NCBI RefSeq assembly: GCF_900106535.1
Contig: NZ_FNOH01000020.1
Coordinates: 1 to 64,000, forward strand
Origin: Myxococcus xanthus
Lineage (GTDB): Bacteria; Myxococcota; Myxococcia; Myxococcales; Myxococcaceae
Direction of reading: 5' to 3'
Length of the DNA: 64,000 nt
Below, piece by piece: positions 20,816 through 28,774 of the stretch. A model generated the notes under the pieces. That model had not been told where the DNA came from and did no database searches. It saw only the letters and a program-made list of their open reading frames with translations. Positions within the stretch are counted from its first letter, which is position 1; each line of letters begins with the position of its first letter. The position numbers and the translations under genes were made by a program.

Positions 20816-21244
20816 ATGGTCGAGGCCCGCCTTCGCGTCATCTACGGCGACACTGATCAGATGGGTGTCGTCTACTACGCGAATTACTTCCGCTATTTCG
20901 AGTTCGCGCGCAGTGAGTACTTCCGCGCCCGGGGTGGCAGCTACGCCGAGCTGGAGCGCTCTGGTGCCCTGCTACCCGTGGCCGAGGCGAGCTGCCAGTA
21001 CAAGGCATCCGCGCGCTACGACGATCTGTTGGTCATCCAAACCACCGTGAGTGAGTTGCGCCGCGCCTCCATCGTGTTCACCTACGCGCTGTTTCGTGAC
21101 GGTGCGCCACGCACGCTGCTCTGCACCGGTATGACCCGTCATGCCTGCGTGGGGCGGGACGGCAAGCCGACGCGGCTGCCGGACTCCCTCATCCGGCTGC
21201 TCGAAACGACCGGGCCTTCCCCGGGCTCTTCCCCTTCCACCTGA
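20816..21244 (+). CDS. Acyl-CoA thioesterase of the YbgC/FadM hotdog family
   Basis: A 142-residue single hotdog domain. The signature near the N-terminus, IYGDTDQMGVVYYANYFRYFE, contains the active-site Asp of 4-hydroxybenzoyl-CoA thioesterase/YbgC enzymes (YxDTDxxGxVYYxNY). Substrates in this family are acyl- or aryl-CoA thioesters. The ATG at 20816 starts the family core. It is followed by glpX and a START-like gene at short spacing, so they may be co-transcribed, but no functional link is evident. Confidence 0.9.
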   Translation: MVEARLRVIYGDTDQMGVVYYANYFRYFEFARSEYFRARGGSYAELERSGALLPVAEASCQYKASARYDDLLVIQTTVSELRRASIVFTYALFRDGAPRTLLCTGMTRHACVGRDGKPTRLPDSLIRLLETTGPSPGSSPST

Positions 21245-21274
21245 ACCCTTCCGGCATACGCAAGGAGCACACAC

Positions 21275-22240
21275 ATGGATCGCAACCTGGCAATGGAGGT
21301 CGTGCGCGTCACCGAGATGGCGGCCATCGCCTCCGCACGACTGATGGGCCGCGGCAACAAGGACGAGTCGGATCAGGCCGCCGTGGACGCCATGCGCCGC
21401 GCCTTCGACGCGCTGCAGATTGATGGCACCGTCGTCATCGGCGAGGGCGAGCGCGACGAGGCGCCCATGCTCTACATCGGCGAGAAGGTGGGCAAGCGTG
21501 GCGAGGGTGCGCCCGAGGTGGACATCGCCCTGGACCCGCTGGAGGGCACCAACCTGTGCGCCTACGGCCGTCCGGGTTCCATCGCCGTGGTGGCCATGGC
21601 GGGCAAGGGCGGGCTGCTCAACGCCCCCGACACGTACATGGAGAAGATGGCCGTGGGCCCGCGCGCCCGGGGCGCCATCGACCTGCGCAAGACGCCCACG
21701 GAGAACCTCCGCTCCATCGCGGAGAAGATGAAGGTCTATGTGGAAGACCTCACGGTGGTGGTGCTGGACCGCGAGCGTCACACCGACCTCATCAAGGAGA
21801 TTCGCGCGGCGGGCGCCCGCATCCGGCTCATCGAGGACGGTGACGTGGCCGGCGCCATCGCCACGTGTTTCGAGGACACGGGCGTGGAGGTGCTGATGGG
21901 CATCGGCGGCGCGCCCGAGGGCGTCATCGCCGCGGCGGCCATCCGCGCCACCGGCGGTGACATGCAGGGCCGGCTCGTTCCCCGCAACCAGGGCGAAATC
22001 GACCGCGCCAGGTCGATGGGCATCACCGACATCTCGAAGATCTACACCGCCGAGGAGCTGGCCAAGGGCGAGGTCATGTTCGCCGCCTCCGGCGTCACCA
22101 CCGGCGACTTCCTCAAGGGCGTGCGCTTCTTCGGCGGCGGCTGCGAGACGCACTCCGTCGTCATGCGCAGCAAGACGGGCACCGTCCGCTTCATCCAGTC
22201 GGTGCACAAGTTCGACAAGAAGCCGGGGTACGCTTTCTAG
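21275..22240 (+). CDS. glpX: Class II fructose-1,6-bisphosphatase
   Basis: 321 residues. It hydrolyses fructose-1,6-bisphosphate to fructose-6-phosphate in gluconeogenesis, in the cytosol, with a divalent metal. GlpX features include MEVVRVTEMAAIASARLMGRG at the N-terminus (split: MEVVRVTEMAAIASA then RLMGRG), GEGERDEAPMLYIGE, the metal/phosphate motif DPLEGTNLCAYG and IGGAPEGVIAAAAIR. Length is normal. Gluconeogenesis is central for a predator that lives on amino acids and lipids. The ribosome site AAGGAG precedes the ATG. Confidence 0.96.
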   Translation: MDRNLAMEVVRVTEMAAIASARLMGRGNKDESDQAAVDAMRRAFDALQIDGTVVIGEGERDEAPMLYIGEKVGKRGEGAPEVDIALDPLEGTNLCAYGRPGSIAVVAMAGKGGLLNAPDTYMEKMAVGPRARGAIDLRKTPTENLRSIAEKMKVYVEDLTVVVLDRERHTDLIKEIRAAGARIRLIEDGDVAGAIATCFEDTGVEVLMGIGGAPEGVIAAAAIRATGGDMQGRLVPRNQGEIDRARSMGITDISKIYTAEELAKGEVMFAASGVTTGDFLKGVRFFGGGCETHSVVMRSKTGTVRFIQSVHKFDKKPGYAF

Positions 22241-22281
22241 GCCGCAGCTCCCACCCTGACTCACGTCCCCTGGAGACACCC

Positions 22282-22707
22282 ATGCCTGGCGCCTCGCGAA
22301 CCATCATCGTCAACGCCCCCATCGAGAAGGTCTTCGACGTCATCACCCAGTACGAGCGGTACCCGGAGTTCCTTCCCGAGGTGAAGGGCATCCGGACCGA
22401 GAACCGCAAGGGCAACACGGTGGACGTCCACTACAAGGTGGATGTGGTGAAGACCATCAACTACTCCATCCACGTCACGGAGGAGCGGCCCACCCGCATG
22501 TCCTGGACCTACATCAAGGGCGAGTTCATGAAGGACAACCAGGGCAGCTGGGTCCTGGTGCCCGAGGGCGAGGGCAAGACGAAGGCCACCTACACCGTGG
22601 AGATGGCTCTGGGCGCGCTGGTGCCCAAGAGCGTCGTCTCCGCGCTGGTGGAGACCTCGTTGCCGAAGATGCTGGACGCCTTCAAGCGCCGCTTCGAGGC
22701 GCCCTGA
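22282..22707 (+). CDS. SRPBCC/START-like lipid-binding protein (Coq10/RatA type)
   Basis: 141 residues, a single helix-grip fold. It begins SRTIIVNAPIEKVFDVITQY with ERYPEFLPEVKGI, the Coq10/RatA (polyketide cyclase 2) pattern. Family members bind hydrophobic ligands such as quinones or, in RatA, influence ribosome association. The ligand here is unknown. It is the last gene of the thioesterase-glpX group and is followed by a hairpin. Confidence 0.85.
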   Translation: MPGASRTIIVNAPIEKVFDVITQYERYPEFLPEVKGIRTENRKGNTVDVHYKVDVVKTINYSIHVTEERPTRMSWTYIKGEFMKDNQGSWVLVPEGEGKTKATYTVEMALGALVPKSVVSALVETSLPKMLDAFKRRFEAP

Positions 22708-22730
22708 ATCACACCTCCGGGCGGCGTCTT

Positions 22731-22756
22731 GGCGGGCGACTCCACCATCGCCCGCC
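22731..22756 (+). terminator. Hairpin terminator after the SRPBCC gene
   Basis: GGCGGGCGA (22731-22739) and TCGCCCGCC (22748-22756) are perfect nine-base complements with an eight-base loop, 24 bases after the stop codon. No T-run follows. Confidence 0.65.
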
Positions 22757-23119
22757 GGCCGCCAGGAGTCTTCGGAGACCCGGATGCTCCGCGCGCCATA
22801 GCAGGCGGGCGGACGAGGCCGAATCGAAGGGGCTTGCGACGCCGGATACGAGGAGTATGCCCATGGGACGGTCCGCTTGCGGGCCGCTTCGAGGGCATTA
22901 AAATGAACACCATCCCGATGGATTTTCGGCCTCCACGACATTTCTGCCCTGGGTGCCCTGGCCTGGGTGTCGGGTGGCAGACGGGCAACCGTGCGAGATG
23001 GCTGCAACGTACCCAGCGCGGAACCGGGGTTCTTAATTTGCATCTGATATTGATGGAAATGGTATTGGGGCGGGATGGGCGTACATCGGGGTACGTAGGC
23101 TGAGGGAGACGGAAAACCC
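22757..23119. other. Long leader/intergenic region before the 58-residue gene
   Basis: No protein-coding gene is convincing here. Two AT-rich islands stand out against the GC-rich background, at about 22895-22930 and 23028-23068 (with TTCTTAATTTGCAT and TGATATTGATGG). These are likely promoter territory for the small gene at 23120. I could not settle a -35/-10 pair with good spacing. Confidence 0.45.
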
Positions 23120-23296
23120 ATGCTCGACGCCTTCATCATTGAAGAAATCAAGCGCCGTGAGCGCCGCCGTGAGGAGCATGACAGGCCGGTGGTGGAGCTT
23201 CCGCTCCCCGTGCCGGATGACCGCCCGCGTCGCCGCACGGAGACCGAGGACGACAAGCCCCAGCGGGGCGTAGTGGTCATCGACCTGCTGTCCTGA
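23120..23296 (+). CDS. Small conserved-looking charged protein, 58 residues
   Basis: The ATG at 23120 gives a 58-residue protein beginning MLDAFIIEEIKRRERRREEH. It has a helical Arg/Glu-rich N-terminus, then VVELPLPVPDD, a variable charged stretch and a hydrophobic end, RGVVVIDLLS. This order (an amphipathic helix with EEIKRRER, a proline-rich 'LPLP' patch, and a terminal RGVVVIDL strand) recalls small uncharacterised bacterial proteins. GAGGGAGAC lies about ten bases upstream as a ribosome site, and two hairpins follow. Function unknown. Confidence 0.65.
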   Translation: MLDAFIIEEIKRRERRREEHDRPVVELPLPVPDDRPRRRTETEDDKPQRGVVVIDLLS

Positions 23297-23298
23297 CC

Positions 23299-23326
23299 CT
23301 GGCGAGCGGCCTGACGGCCGCGCCAG
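23299..23326 (+). terminator. Hairpin immediately after the 58-residue gene
   Basis: CTGGCG (23299-23304) pairs with CGCCAG (23321-23326), and the inner CGGCC/GGCCG extends the stem. It starts two bases after the stop codon, which supports the small gene as a real transcription unit. Confidence 0.6.
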
Positions 23327-23336
23327 TGTGTCCCCG

Positions 23337-23377
23337 AGCCCGCGGTGGCGGTCCTTCCCAGGACGGCCCCGCGGGCT
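23337..23377. terminator. Second, larger inverted repeat, likely bidirectional terminator
   Basis: AGCCCGCGG (23337-23345) pairs with CCGCGGGCT (23369-23377), and GTCCT/AGGAC forms an inner stem. It lies just before the end of the convergent ADP-ribosylglycohydrolase-like gene. Confidence 0.6.
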
Positions 23378-23395
23378 TCGCGCATTCAGGAGCCC

Positions 23396-24466
23396 TCAGG
23401 CGTTGCTCAGGGCCAGCAGGTGCCGGGGGTGATAGACATCCCACAGCGGCCCCTTGACGGTGCTCAGGGCCTCCAGGACCTGCTTTCGCCACTCCTCGGG
23501 CAGGGCCTGCTCGCCATGGAAGGCGCCCAGGAGCGCGCCGGTGATGGTGGCGTGGGCCTCCGTGTCGCCGCCCCGGTGGACGACGTCCAGGAGCGCGGCC
23601 TCGGCGCTGGGGGCGTGGAGCAGCTCCCAGAAGGCCAGCCGGAAGGCGACGCGCACCGCGTGCAGGGGACGGTGGAGGTGCAGCTCCGGCCCGTACAGCA
23701 TCGGGTCCTCTTGCTGGGCGATGGCCAGGTCCTCGCGCAGGAGCGACGCGGCGAAGGACACCTCCTGCACATAGTCACTGGCGGAACGTCCGAGCGCCGC
23801 GCCGGCGAGCAGCAGGCCCGACTCCGCGGCGGGGATGAGGTCGGCGGCCTTGAGGCCCGCGCCATGGGTGACGGCATGGCCAATGGCCGCGTTGAAGGCC
23901 GCGCAGGCGAGCTGGCAGCGCGGGTCGAAGTGGGTGAGGGCGGAGTCCTCCAGCGAGGCCTGGGTGAGCGCGTGGGCGTCACCCGCCAGGTACACGCCCA
24001 GCGGCGCCGCGCGGGCCAGACTCCCCGGGTCCGCGGGCTTCCGGTACGCACGCAGCCACACGCGCCTGCCCGCGCCCAGGGGCGGGAATCCCGACGTCTG
24101 GCAGTCCTCGAAGACCTCCGTCATGGGCTCGCTGACGTCGAAGGCGTGCGGCTGCCAGGCGCGGTAACGACGCAGTGCGTCCGCGGCATCGTAACGCTTC
24201 ATGGCCCGGAGGCTGTGGCTCAGGCAGGCCGCGAGCTGGACCTCTTCTGTCACCTGGCCGCGGCGCAGCTCATGCGGACCGCCGCCCATCAGCTTCATGT
24301 AGGGCCCCTCCGCCTGTTTGGGAAAGGGAACGGCCATGAAGGGCCGGTGCGCGGTGGGGACGGACAGGGCATTGCCCACGGCCATGCCGAGCAGCGCGCC
24401 GCGGCGCCGTTGAGCAAGCAATGGGTCAGGCCCCTTCAAGGCGGGGCGGCGTTGGGGCGGAGGCAT
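23396..24466 (-). CDS. ADP-ribosylglycohydrolase (DraG)-family protein with altered metal motifs
   Basis: About 356 residues, all-helical DraG fold by pattern: RRRGALLGMAVGNALSVPT at the start and HRGGDTEAHATITGALLGA near the end. DraG/ARH enzymes remove ADP-ribose from proteins or DNA using two metals held by TDDT and by D-x-D in GxDTDTxxAIxGA. Here the first motif reads VTEEV and the second GGDTEA, so Asp is replaced by Glu and the Thr is lost. It may be a divergent enzyme or a non-catalytic binder. The start at 24466 is preferred over 24505. It is divergent from eno. Confidence 0.75.
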   Translation of the reverse strand: MPPPQRRPALKGPDPLLAQRRRGALLGMAVGNALSVPTAHRPFMAVPFPKQAEGPYMKLMGGGPHELRRGQVTEEVQLAACLSHSLRAMKRYDAADALRRYRAWQPHAFDVSEPMTEVFEDCQTSGFPPLGAGRRVWLRAYRKPADPGSLARAAPLGVYLAGDAHALTQASLEDSALTHFDPRCQLACAAFNAAIGHAVTHGAGLKAADLIPAAESGLLLAGAALGRSASDYVQEVSFAASLLREDLAIAQQEDPMLYGPELHLHRPLHAVRVAFRLAFWELLHAPSAEAALLDVVHRGGDTEAHATITGALLGAFHGEQALPEEWRKQVLEALSTVKGPLWDVYHPRHLLALSNA

Positions 24467-24545
24467 TCGACGGGTGGACACTGTAGCAGCGCGGGCCGCG
24501 AGCACGCTTGCCCGACCCGGAGGGCTCTTCTAGAAACGGCAGCCT

Positions 24546-25844
24546 ATGACCGAGATTTCTCAGATTCTGGCGCGCGAAGTGCTCGACTCCCGTGGCAACC
24601 CGACCGTGGAGGCGGAGGTCCAGCTTGCCGGGGGCGCTCGTGGCCGCGCCGCGGTGCCGTCCGGTGCGTCCACCGGTGAGCATGAGGCCATCGAGCTGCG
24701 CGACGGCGACAAGCATCGCTACCTGGGCAAGGGCGTGCAGAAGGCCGTGAAGAACGTGGTCGACGTGCTCGCGCCCGCGCTGGTGGGCATGGACGCGGCG
24801 GATCAGTTCGCGGTGGACCAGCGGATGCTGGAGCTGGACGGCACCGCCACCAAGGGCAAGCTGGGCGCCAACGCCATCCTCGCGGTGTCCATGGCGGCCG
24901 CTCGCGCCGCGGCGGACGCGCACGGGCTGCCGCTGTACCGCTACGTGGGCGGCGTGCAGGCGCGCACCCTGCCGGTGCCGCTGATGAACATCCTCAACGG
25001 CGGCGCGCACGCGGACACCCGCGTGGACGTGCAGGAGTTCATGGTGGTGCCCGCCGGTGCGTCCTCCTTCGCGGAGGGCCTGCGCTGGGGCGCCGAGGTG
25101 TTCCACGCGCTGAAGAAGATTCTCAAGGGCCGCAAGCTGGCCACGGGCGTGGGCGACGAGGGCGGCTACGCCCCGGACCTGCCGGCGAACGAAGAGGCGC
25201 TGAAGCTCATCATGGAGGCCATCGACCAGGCGGGCTTCAAGGCCGGTGAGCAGCTCTTCCTGGCCCTGGACGTGGCGGCCAGCGAGTTCTTCGACAAGGG
25301 CAGCAAGAAGTACAAGCTGAAGGGCGAGGGCAAGGAGTACGACTCGACCGGCCTGCTCGAGTACTACCGGGGCCTCTCCGAGCGCTACCCCATCATCTCC
25401 ATCGAAGACGGCATGGCGGAGGATGACTGGGAGGGCTGGAAGAAGCTCACCGACGCGCTGGGTTCGCGCATGCAGTTGGTGGGTGACGACCTCTTCGTCA
25501 CCAACGTGGAGCGCCTGGGCCGCGGCATCGAGACGGGCACGGCCAACTCCATCCTGGTGAAGGTGAACCAGATTGGCACCCTGACGGAGACGTTCGACGC
25601 CGTGCGCATGGCGCACCGCGCCGGTTACACGTCCGTCATGAGCCACCGCTCCGGCGAGACGGAGGACACCACCATCGCCGACCTGGCCGTGGCGCTGGAC
25701 TGCGGGCAGATCAAGACGGGTTCCGCGTCCCGCTCCGACCGCGTGGCCAAGTACAACCAGTTGCTGCGCATCGAAGGCGAGCTGGGGGCCGCGGCCCGCT
25801 ACGCTGGCAAGTCGGTGTTCCGCGCCTTGAACCAGAAGAAGTGA
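24546..25844 (+). CDS. eno: Enolase (phosphopyruvate hydratase)
   Basis: 432 residues, standard length. It interconverts 2-phosphoglycerate and phosphoenolpyruvate and also joins the RNA degradosome in some bacteria. Motifs include AREVLDSRGNPTVEAEV, SGASTGEHEAIELRDGD, GANAILAVSMA, the metal/catalytic DEGGYAP, ISIEDGMAEDDW, VGDDLFVTN, and SHRSGETEDTTIADLAVA with KTGSASRSDR near the end. It heads a run of same-strand genes; surE starts five bases after its stop. Confidence 0.98.
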   Translation: MTEISQILAREVLDSRGNPTVEAEVQLAGGARGRAAVPSGASTGEHEAIELRDGDKHRYLGKGVQKAVKNVVDVLAPALVGMDAADQFAVDQRMLELDGTATKGKLGANAILAVSMAAARAAADAHGLPLYRYVGGVQARTLPVPLMNILNGGAHADTRVDVQEFMVVPAGASSFAEGLRWGAEVFHALKKILKGRKLATGVGDEGGYAPDLPANEEALKLIMEAIDQAGFKAGEQLFLALDVAASEFFDKGSKKYKLKGEGKEYDSTGLLEYYRGLSERYPIISIEDGMAEDDWEGWKKLTDALGSRMQLVGDDLFVTNVERLGRGIETGTANSILVKVNQIGTLTETFDAVRMAHRAGYTSVMSHRSGETEDTTIADLAVALDCGQIKTGSASRSDRVAKYNQLLRIEGELGAAARYAGKSVFRALNQKK

Positions 25845-25848
25845 GCCC

Positions 25849-26637
25849 GTGAGCAACAAGCCCAAGCGCATCCTGGTTTCCAACGACGACGGCTATTTCT
25901 CAGAGGGGCTTCAGGCGCTGGTCGAGGCCGTGAGCCCCCTGGGGGAGGTGTGGGTGGTGGCTCCCGACCGGGAGCAGAGCGCCGCCTCCCACGCCATCTC
26001 CCTGCACCGGCCGCTGCGCATCAAGGAGGTGCGGGAGCGGTGGTTCGCCGTCGACGGAACCCCCGCGGACTGCGCTTATCTGGCGATCAACCATCTCCTG
26101 AAGGATGATCGCCCGGTACTCATGGTTTCCGGCATCAACCACGGCGCGAATCTGGCCGAAGACATCATGTACTCCGGCACGGTGGCCGCGGCGATGGAGG
26201 GTGCGCTCCTGGGCGTGCCCGCCATCGCCTTCAGCCTGGTGGCCCGGCGGAACTTCGACTTCGCGCCGGGGGCCCGGTTCGCTCGTTCGCTGGTGTCCAG
26301 CGCCCTGTCGCGTCCTCTCCCGCCGCGGATGCTCCTCAACGTGAACATCCCTGGGGGCGTGGAACCGGAGGGCTACGTCGTCACCCGCCAGGGCCGTCAC
26401 TCGTACGGCTTCGAGGTGGTGGAGAACGAAGACCCTCGTGGCCGGAAGTACTACTGGATTGGCGGTAGCGACTACCAGCACGAGGACATCCCGGGCAGCG
26501 ACTGCAATGCCGTGTTTCGGGACAAGCGCGTCTCCGTCACTCCGCTGCACTTCGAGCTGACGGACCATGGCCGGCTTCCGGACCTCTCCGGGTGGCAGGT
26601 CGATGGCTTCAACCGGCATGAACCGGACGGTGCCTAG
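25849..26637 (+). CDS. surE: 5'/3'-nucleotidase SurE
   Basis: 262 residues. SurE is a metal-dependent nucleotidase and exopolyphosphatase with a Rossmann-like fold. Visible are the N-terminal metal site RILVSNDDGYFSEGLQAL, VVAPDREQSAASHAISL, VDGTPADCAYLAI, VSGINHGANLAEDIMYSGTV and VNIP. The GTG at 25849 is the likely start. The next gene is a LysM/M23 lipoprotein, so the surE-nlpD neighbourhood known from gammaproteobacteria (surE-pcm-nlpD-rpoS) is partly kept here without pcm or rpoS. Confidence 0.96.
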   Translation: MSNKPKRILVSNDDGYFSEGLQALVEAVSPLGEVWVVAPDREQSAASHAISLHRPLRIKEVRERWFAVDGTPADCAYLAINHLLKDDRPVLMVSGINHGANLAEDIMYSGTVAAAMEGALLGVPAIAFSLVARRNFDFAPGARFARSLVSSALSRPLPPRMLLNVNIPGGVEPEGYVVTRQGRHSYGFEVVENEDPRGRKYYWIGGSDYQHEDIPGSDCNAVFRDKRVSVTPLHFELTDHGRLPDLSGWQVDGFNRHEPDGA

Positions 26638-26639
26638 CG

Positions 26640-27575
26640 TTGGCGCCGTGCGTGTCCAGCCGAGCGCGTGGGGCGCTCCGGGTGTTCCTCCTGGCCGTGC
26701 TGTTGAGCGGCTGCGTGGGCACCCGGGCATCCTCCGTTGCCGGGCCGGACACCGGGTTGGACGCCGTTTCGCGTGAGGACGAGACGGCGGAAGTCACCGA
26801 CGCGGCGGAGCGGACCACGCCGCTTCCGTTCAGTTTGCGGGGCGTCCACGACGAACCGGAGTTGGTGGCCGTGCGCCACCTCGTGGCACCGGGCGAGACG
26901 ATGTACCGCATCTCCCGCACCTACGGCCTCACGGTGGAGGAGCTGGGGGCGGCCAACGGCATCAAGGCGCCGTGGGCGTTGGCGGTGGGGCAGGAGCTCT
27001 CCATCCCCGGTGTCGAGCGCAGCGTGCCCGTGCGGGCCCTGGCGGAGGCGGACCCGGAGCCGGTCCGGACCTCTACGTCGGCTGGGGGGCGGCGCAGCGT
27101 GCCGACCTCGGGTCGCCGTGAGGAGCCCCCGTCGCGCAGCCGGTCCCTGTCGCGTCCGGCGAGCGCCGCGGGCCGGCCTCGTGTGGCCACGCAGGGGCAG
27201 CTCGACTGGCCTATGAGGGGCGTCCTGTACGGCCGCTTCGGGAAGAAGGGGAAGGAGCCGCACGACGGCATCGACCTGGCCGCGCCCTCCGGGACGCCCG
27301 TGAAGACGGCGCAGGAAGGCACGGTGCTCTACGCGGGCGAGCAGCGTGGCTACGGCAACATCGTCATCGTCGAGCACACGAACAAGCTGATCACCCTGTA
27401 CGCGCACAACCGCGACCTGCGCGTGCGCACCGGGCAGAAGGTGCGCCGCGAGCAGGTGATTGCCACCGTCGGCGAGTCGGGCCGGACGTCCGGGCCCCAT
27501 CTGCACTTCGAGGTGCGCCTGGACGGCAAGCCCGTGGACCCGCTCGACTTTCTGGGGCCGATGCCCTCCTCGTAG
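26640..27575 (+). CDS. LysM and M23 (LytM) peptidase lipoprotein, NlpD-like
   Basis: 311 residues. A lipoprotein signal, RVFLLAVLLSGC, is followed by a linker, a LysM peptidoglycan-binding domain (RHLVAPGETMYRISRTYGLT with VGQELSIP), a Ser/Arg/Pro-rich spacer and a C-terminal M23 domain. The zinc ligands are intact (HDGIDLAAP and GPHLHFEV), so unlike NlpD and EnvC of Escherichia coli, whose LytM domains have lost zinc ligands, it could cut cell-wall peptide bridges itself. The start is either TTG at 26640 or GTG at 26652; both keep the signal peptide. It lies two bases after surE and is translationally close. Confidence 0.88.
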   Translation: MAPCVSSRARGALRVFLLAVLLSGCVGTRASSVAGPDTGLDAVSREDETAEVTDAAERTTPLPFSLRGVHDEPELVAVRHLVAPGETMYRISRTYGLTVEELGAANGIKAPWALAVGQELSIPGVERSVPVRALAEADPEPVRTSTSAGGRRSVPTSGRREEPPSRSRSLSRPASAAGRPRVATQGQLDWPMRGVLYGRFGKKGKEPHDGIDLAAPSGTPVKTAQEGTVLYAGEQRGYGNIVIVEHTNKLITLYAHNRDLRVRTGQKVRREQVIATVGESGRTSGPHLHFEVRLDGKPVDPLDFLGPMPSS

Positions 27576-27688
27576 GCGAGGCGGCGCGGGCCCGGCTGCC
27601 TTCCTGCTCCAGTCGGCGGGGCAGGGCGCTACGTCGTGTGACGTCTGGGCCTCGGTGCCGGGCCCAGGTGAAGGTAGAGTGCCGGCCC

Positions 27689-28759
27689 GTGTCGCGCTTC
27701 GTGTCCTGGTGGCTCTCCTGTTTCGTCTTGCTGGCTTCGGCGGCGCATGCCCAGGCGCCAGCCCCTGTGTCACAGGCCGCCGCGGTCCAGGCGAGCACGA
27801 CGGATGCGGCCGGGCCCGTCGTCGTGGCGGTGCTGATGCTGGAGGCCAACGAGGCGGGCCGCGACGCGGCGCCGGGCGTCACCTCGCTCATCACCTCGCG
27901 GCTGGCGGAGTCGCCGCGGCTGCGAGTCCTCTCGCAGTGGGACGTCGAGGCCGCCCTGGACGACGAGCGCCAGCAGCAACTCCAGGGCCTCAAGACGTGT
28001 GACCGGGGAGACTGTTTCCAGGAACTCGTGGCCCTCACCGGCGCCCGCTACGTCGTGGCCGGCCGCCTGGACCGTTTCGGCGACCAGTACCTGCTCACCG
28101 CCAACCTGTTGGACGCCGCGGGCGGGCGGATCCTGGCCCGGCCTCGCGCGGAGGCCCCGGAAGCGGAGGACCTGCTGCGCACCGCGAAGGCCGTCTCCGA
28201 CCAGCTCTTCGCCGCGCTCGCCCCGCCGGAGGAGTCCGTGGCGGCCCGCCCGCTGCTGGGCGGCTCTTCGCGCACGGGGGGTGGAGGCCTGCTGCTGGGC
28301 CTGCGCGTCAACAACAACTTCATCGAGAAGCTCTCCAACGTGAACCCAGGTGGTGACATCGAGGTGGGCTACTGGTTCCACCCCGAATGGGTCGGCTTCC
28401 TCCAGGTGGGCTTCAGCTACGTGCGCTCCACGCAGGATGGCGTGCGCAGTGGCCTCAGCGTGTTGCCCAGCGTCGTGGGCGCGCGCCACTACCACAACGT
28501 GGAGAAGTCCCTGCGGCCCTACTGGGGTTTCGGCCTGGGCGTGCAGCTGTCCTTCGGTGACTTCGGTATCTTCCAGTCCACCGGCCCGCTGCCCACCGTC
28601 GTGGGCTTCGCGGGCCTGGAGTACCTCATCGCCGGCTCGGTGGGCTTCCAGGTCGAGTTGGGCACCAACGTCGCGCAGGCGGTGCTGGGGCTGTCGGAAT
28701 CGAAGCTGGGAGACGGCCTCAACCTGGACCTCAACGCAGGCATCGCGTACCACTTCTGA
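27689..28759 (+). CDS. Outer-membrane protein with CsgG/TolB-like N-terminus and beta-barrel C-terminus
   Basis: 356 residues with a signal peptide (SWWLSCFVLLASAAHAQA). Residues about 45-185 resemble the TolB-N/CsgG-type domain: VVVAVLMLEAN, SRLAESPRLRVLSQWDVEAAL, LTGARYVVAGRLDRFGDQYLL. The C-terminal half is made of alternating strands and ends in AGIAYHF, a C-terminal Phe as in proteins inserted by the BAM complex. A CsgG-like domain fused to a small barrel is common in myxobacterial envelope proteins of unknown role. GTG at 27689 is chosen because the signal peptide starts there. The TPR lipoprotein follows after 15 bases. Confidence 0.75.
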   Translation: MSRFVSWWLSCFVLLASAAHAQAPAPVSQAAAVQASTTDAAGPVVVAVLMLEANEAGRDAAPGVTSLITSRLAESPRLRVLSQWDVEAALDDERQQQLQGLKTCDRGDCFQELVALTGARYVVAGRLDRFGDQYLLTANLLDAAGGRILARPRAEAPEAEDLLRTAKAVSDQLFAALAPPEESVAARPLLGGSSRTGGGGLLLGLRVNNNFIEKLSNVNPGGDIEVGYWFHPEWVGFLQVGFSYVRSTQDGVRSGLSVLPSVVGARHYHNVEKSLRPYWGFGLGVQLSFGDFGIFQSTGPLPTVVGFAGLEYLIAGSVGFQVELGTNVAQAVLGLSESKLGDGLNLDLNAGIAYHF

Positions 28760-28774
28760 GCCTCGGAGCCCCTC

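Noticed and set aside
22960..23010. Sigma-54 (-24/-12) promoter before the 58-residue gene
   Set aside because: A TGGCAGACGGGCAAC string is present, but the GC of the -12 element is not at the right distance from the -24 GG.
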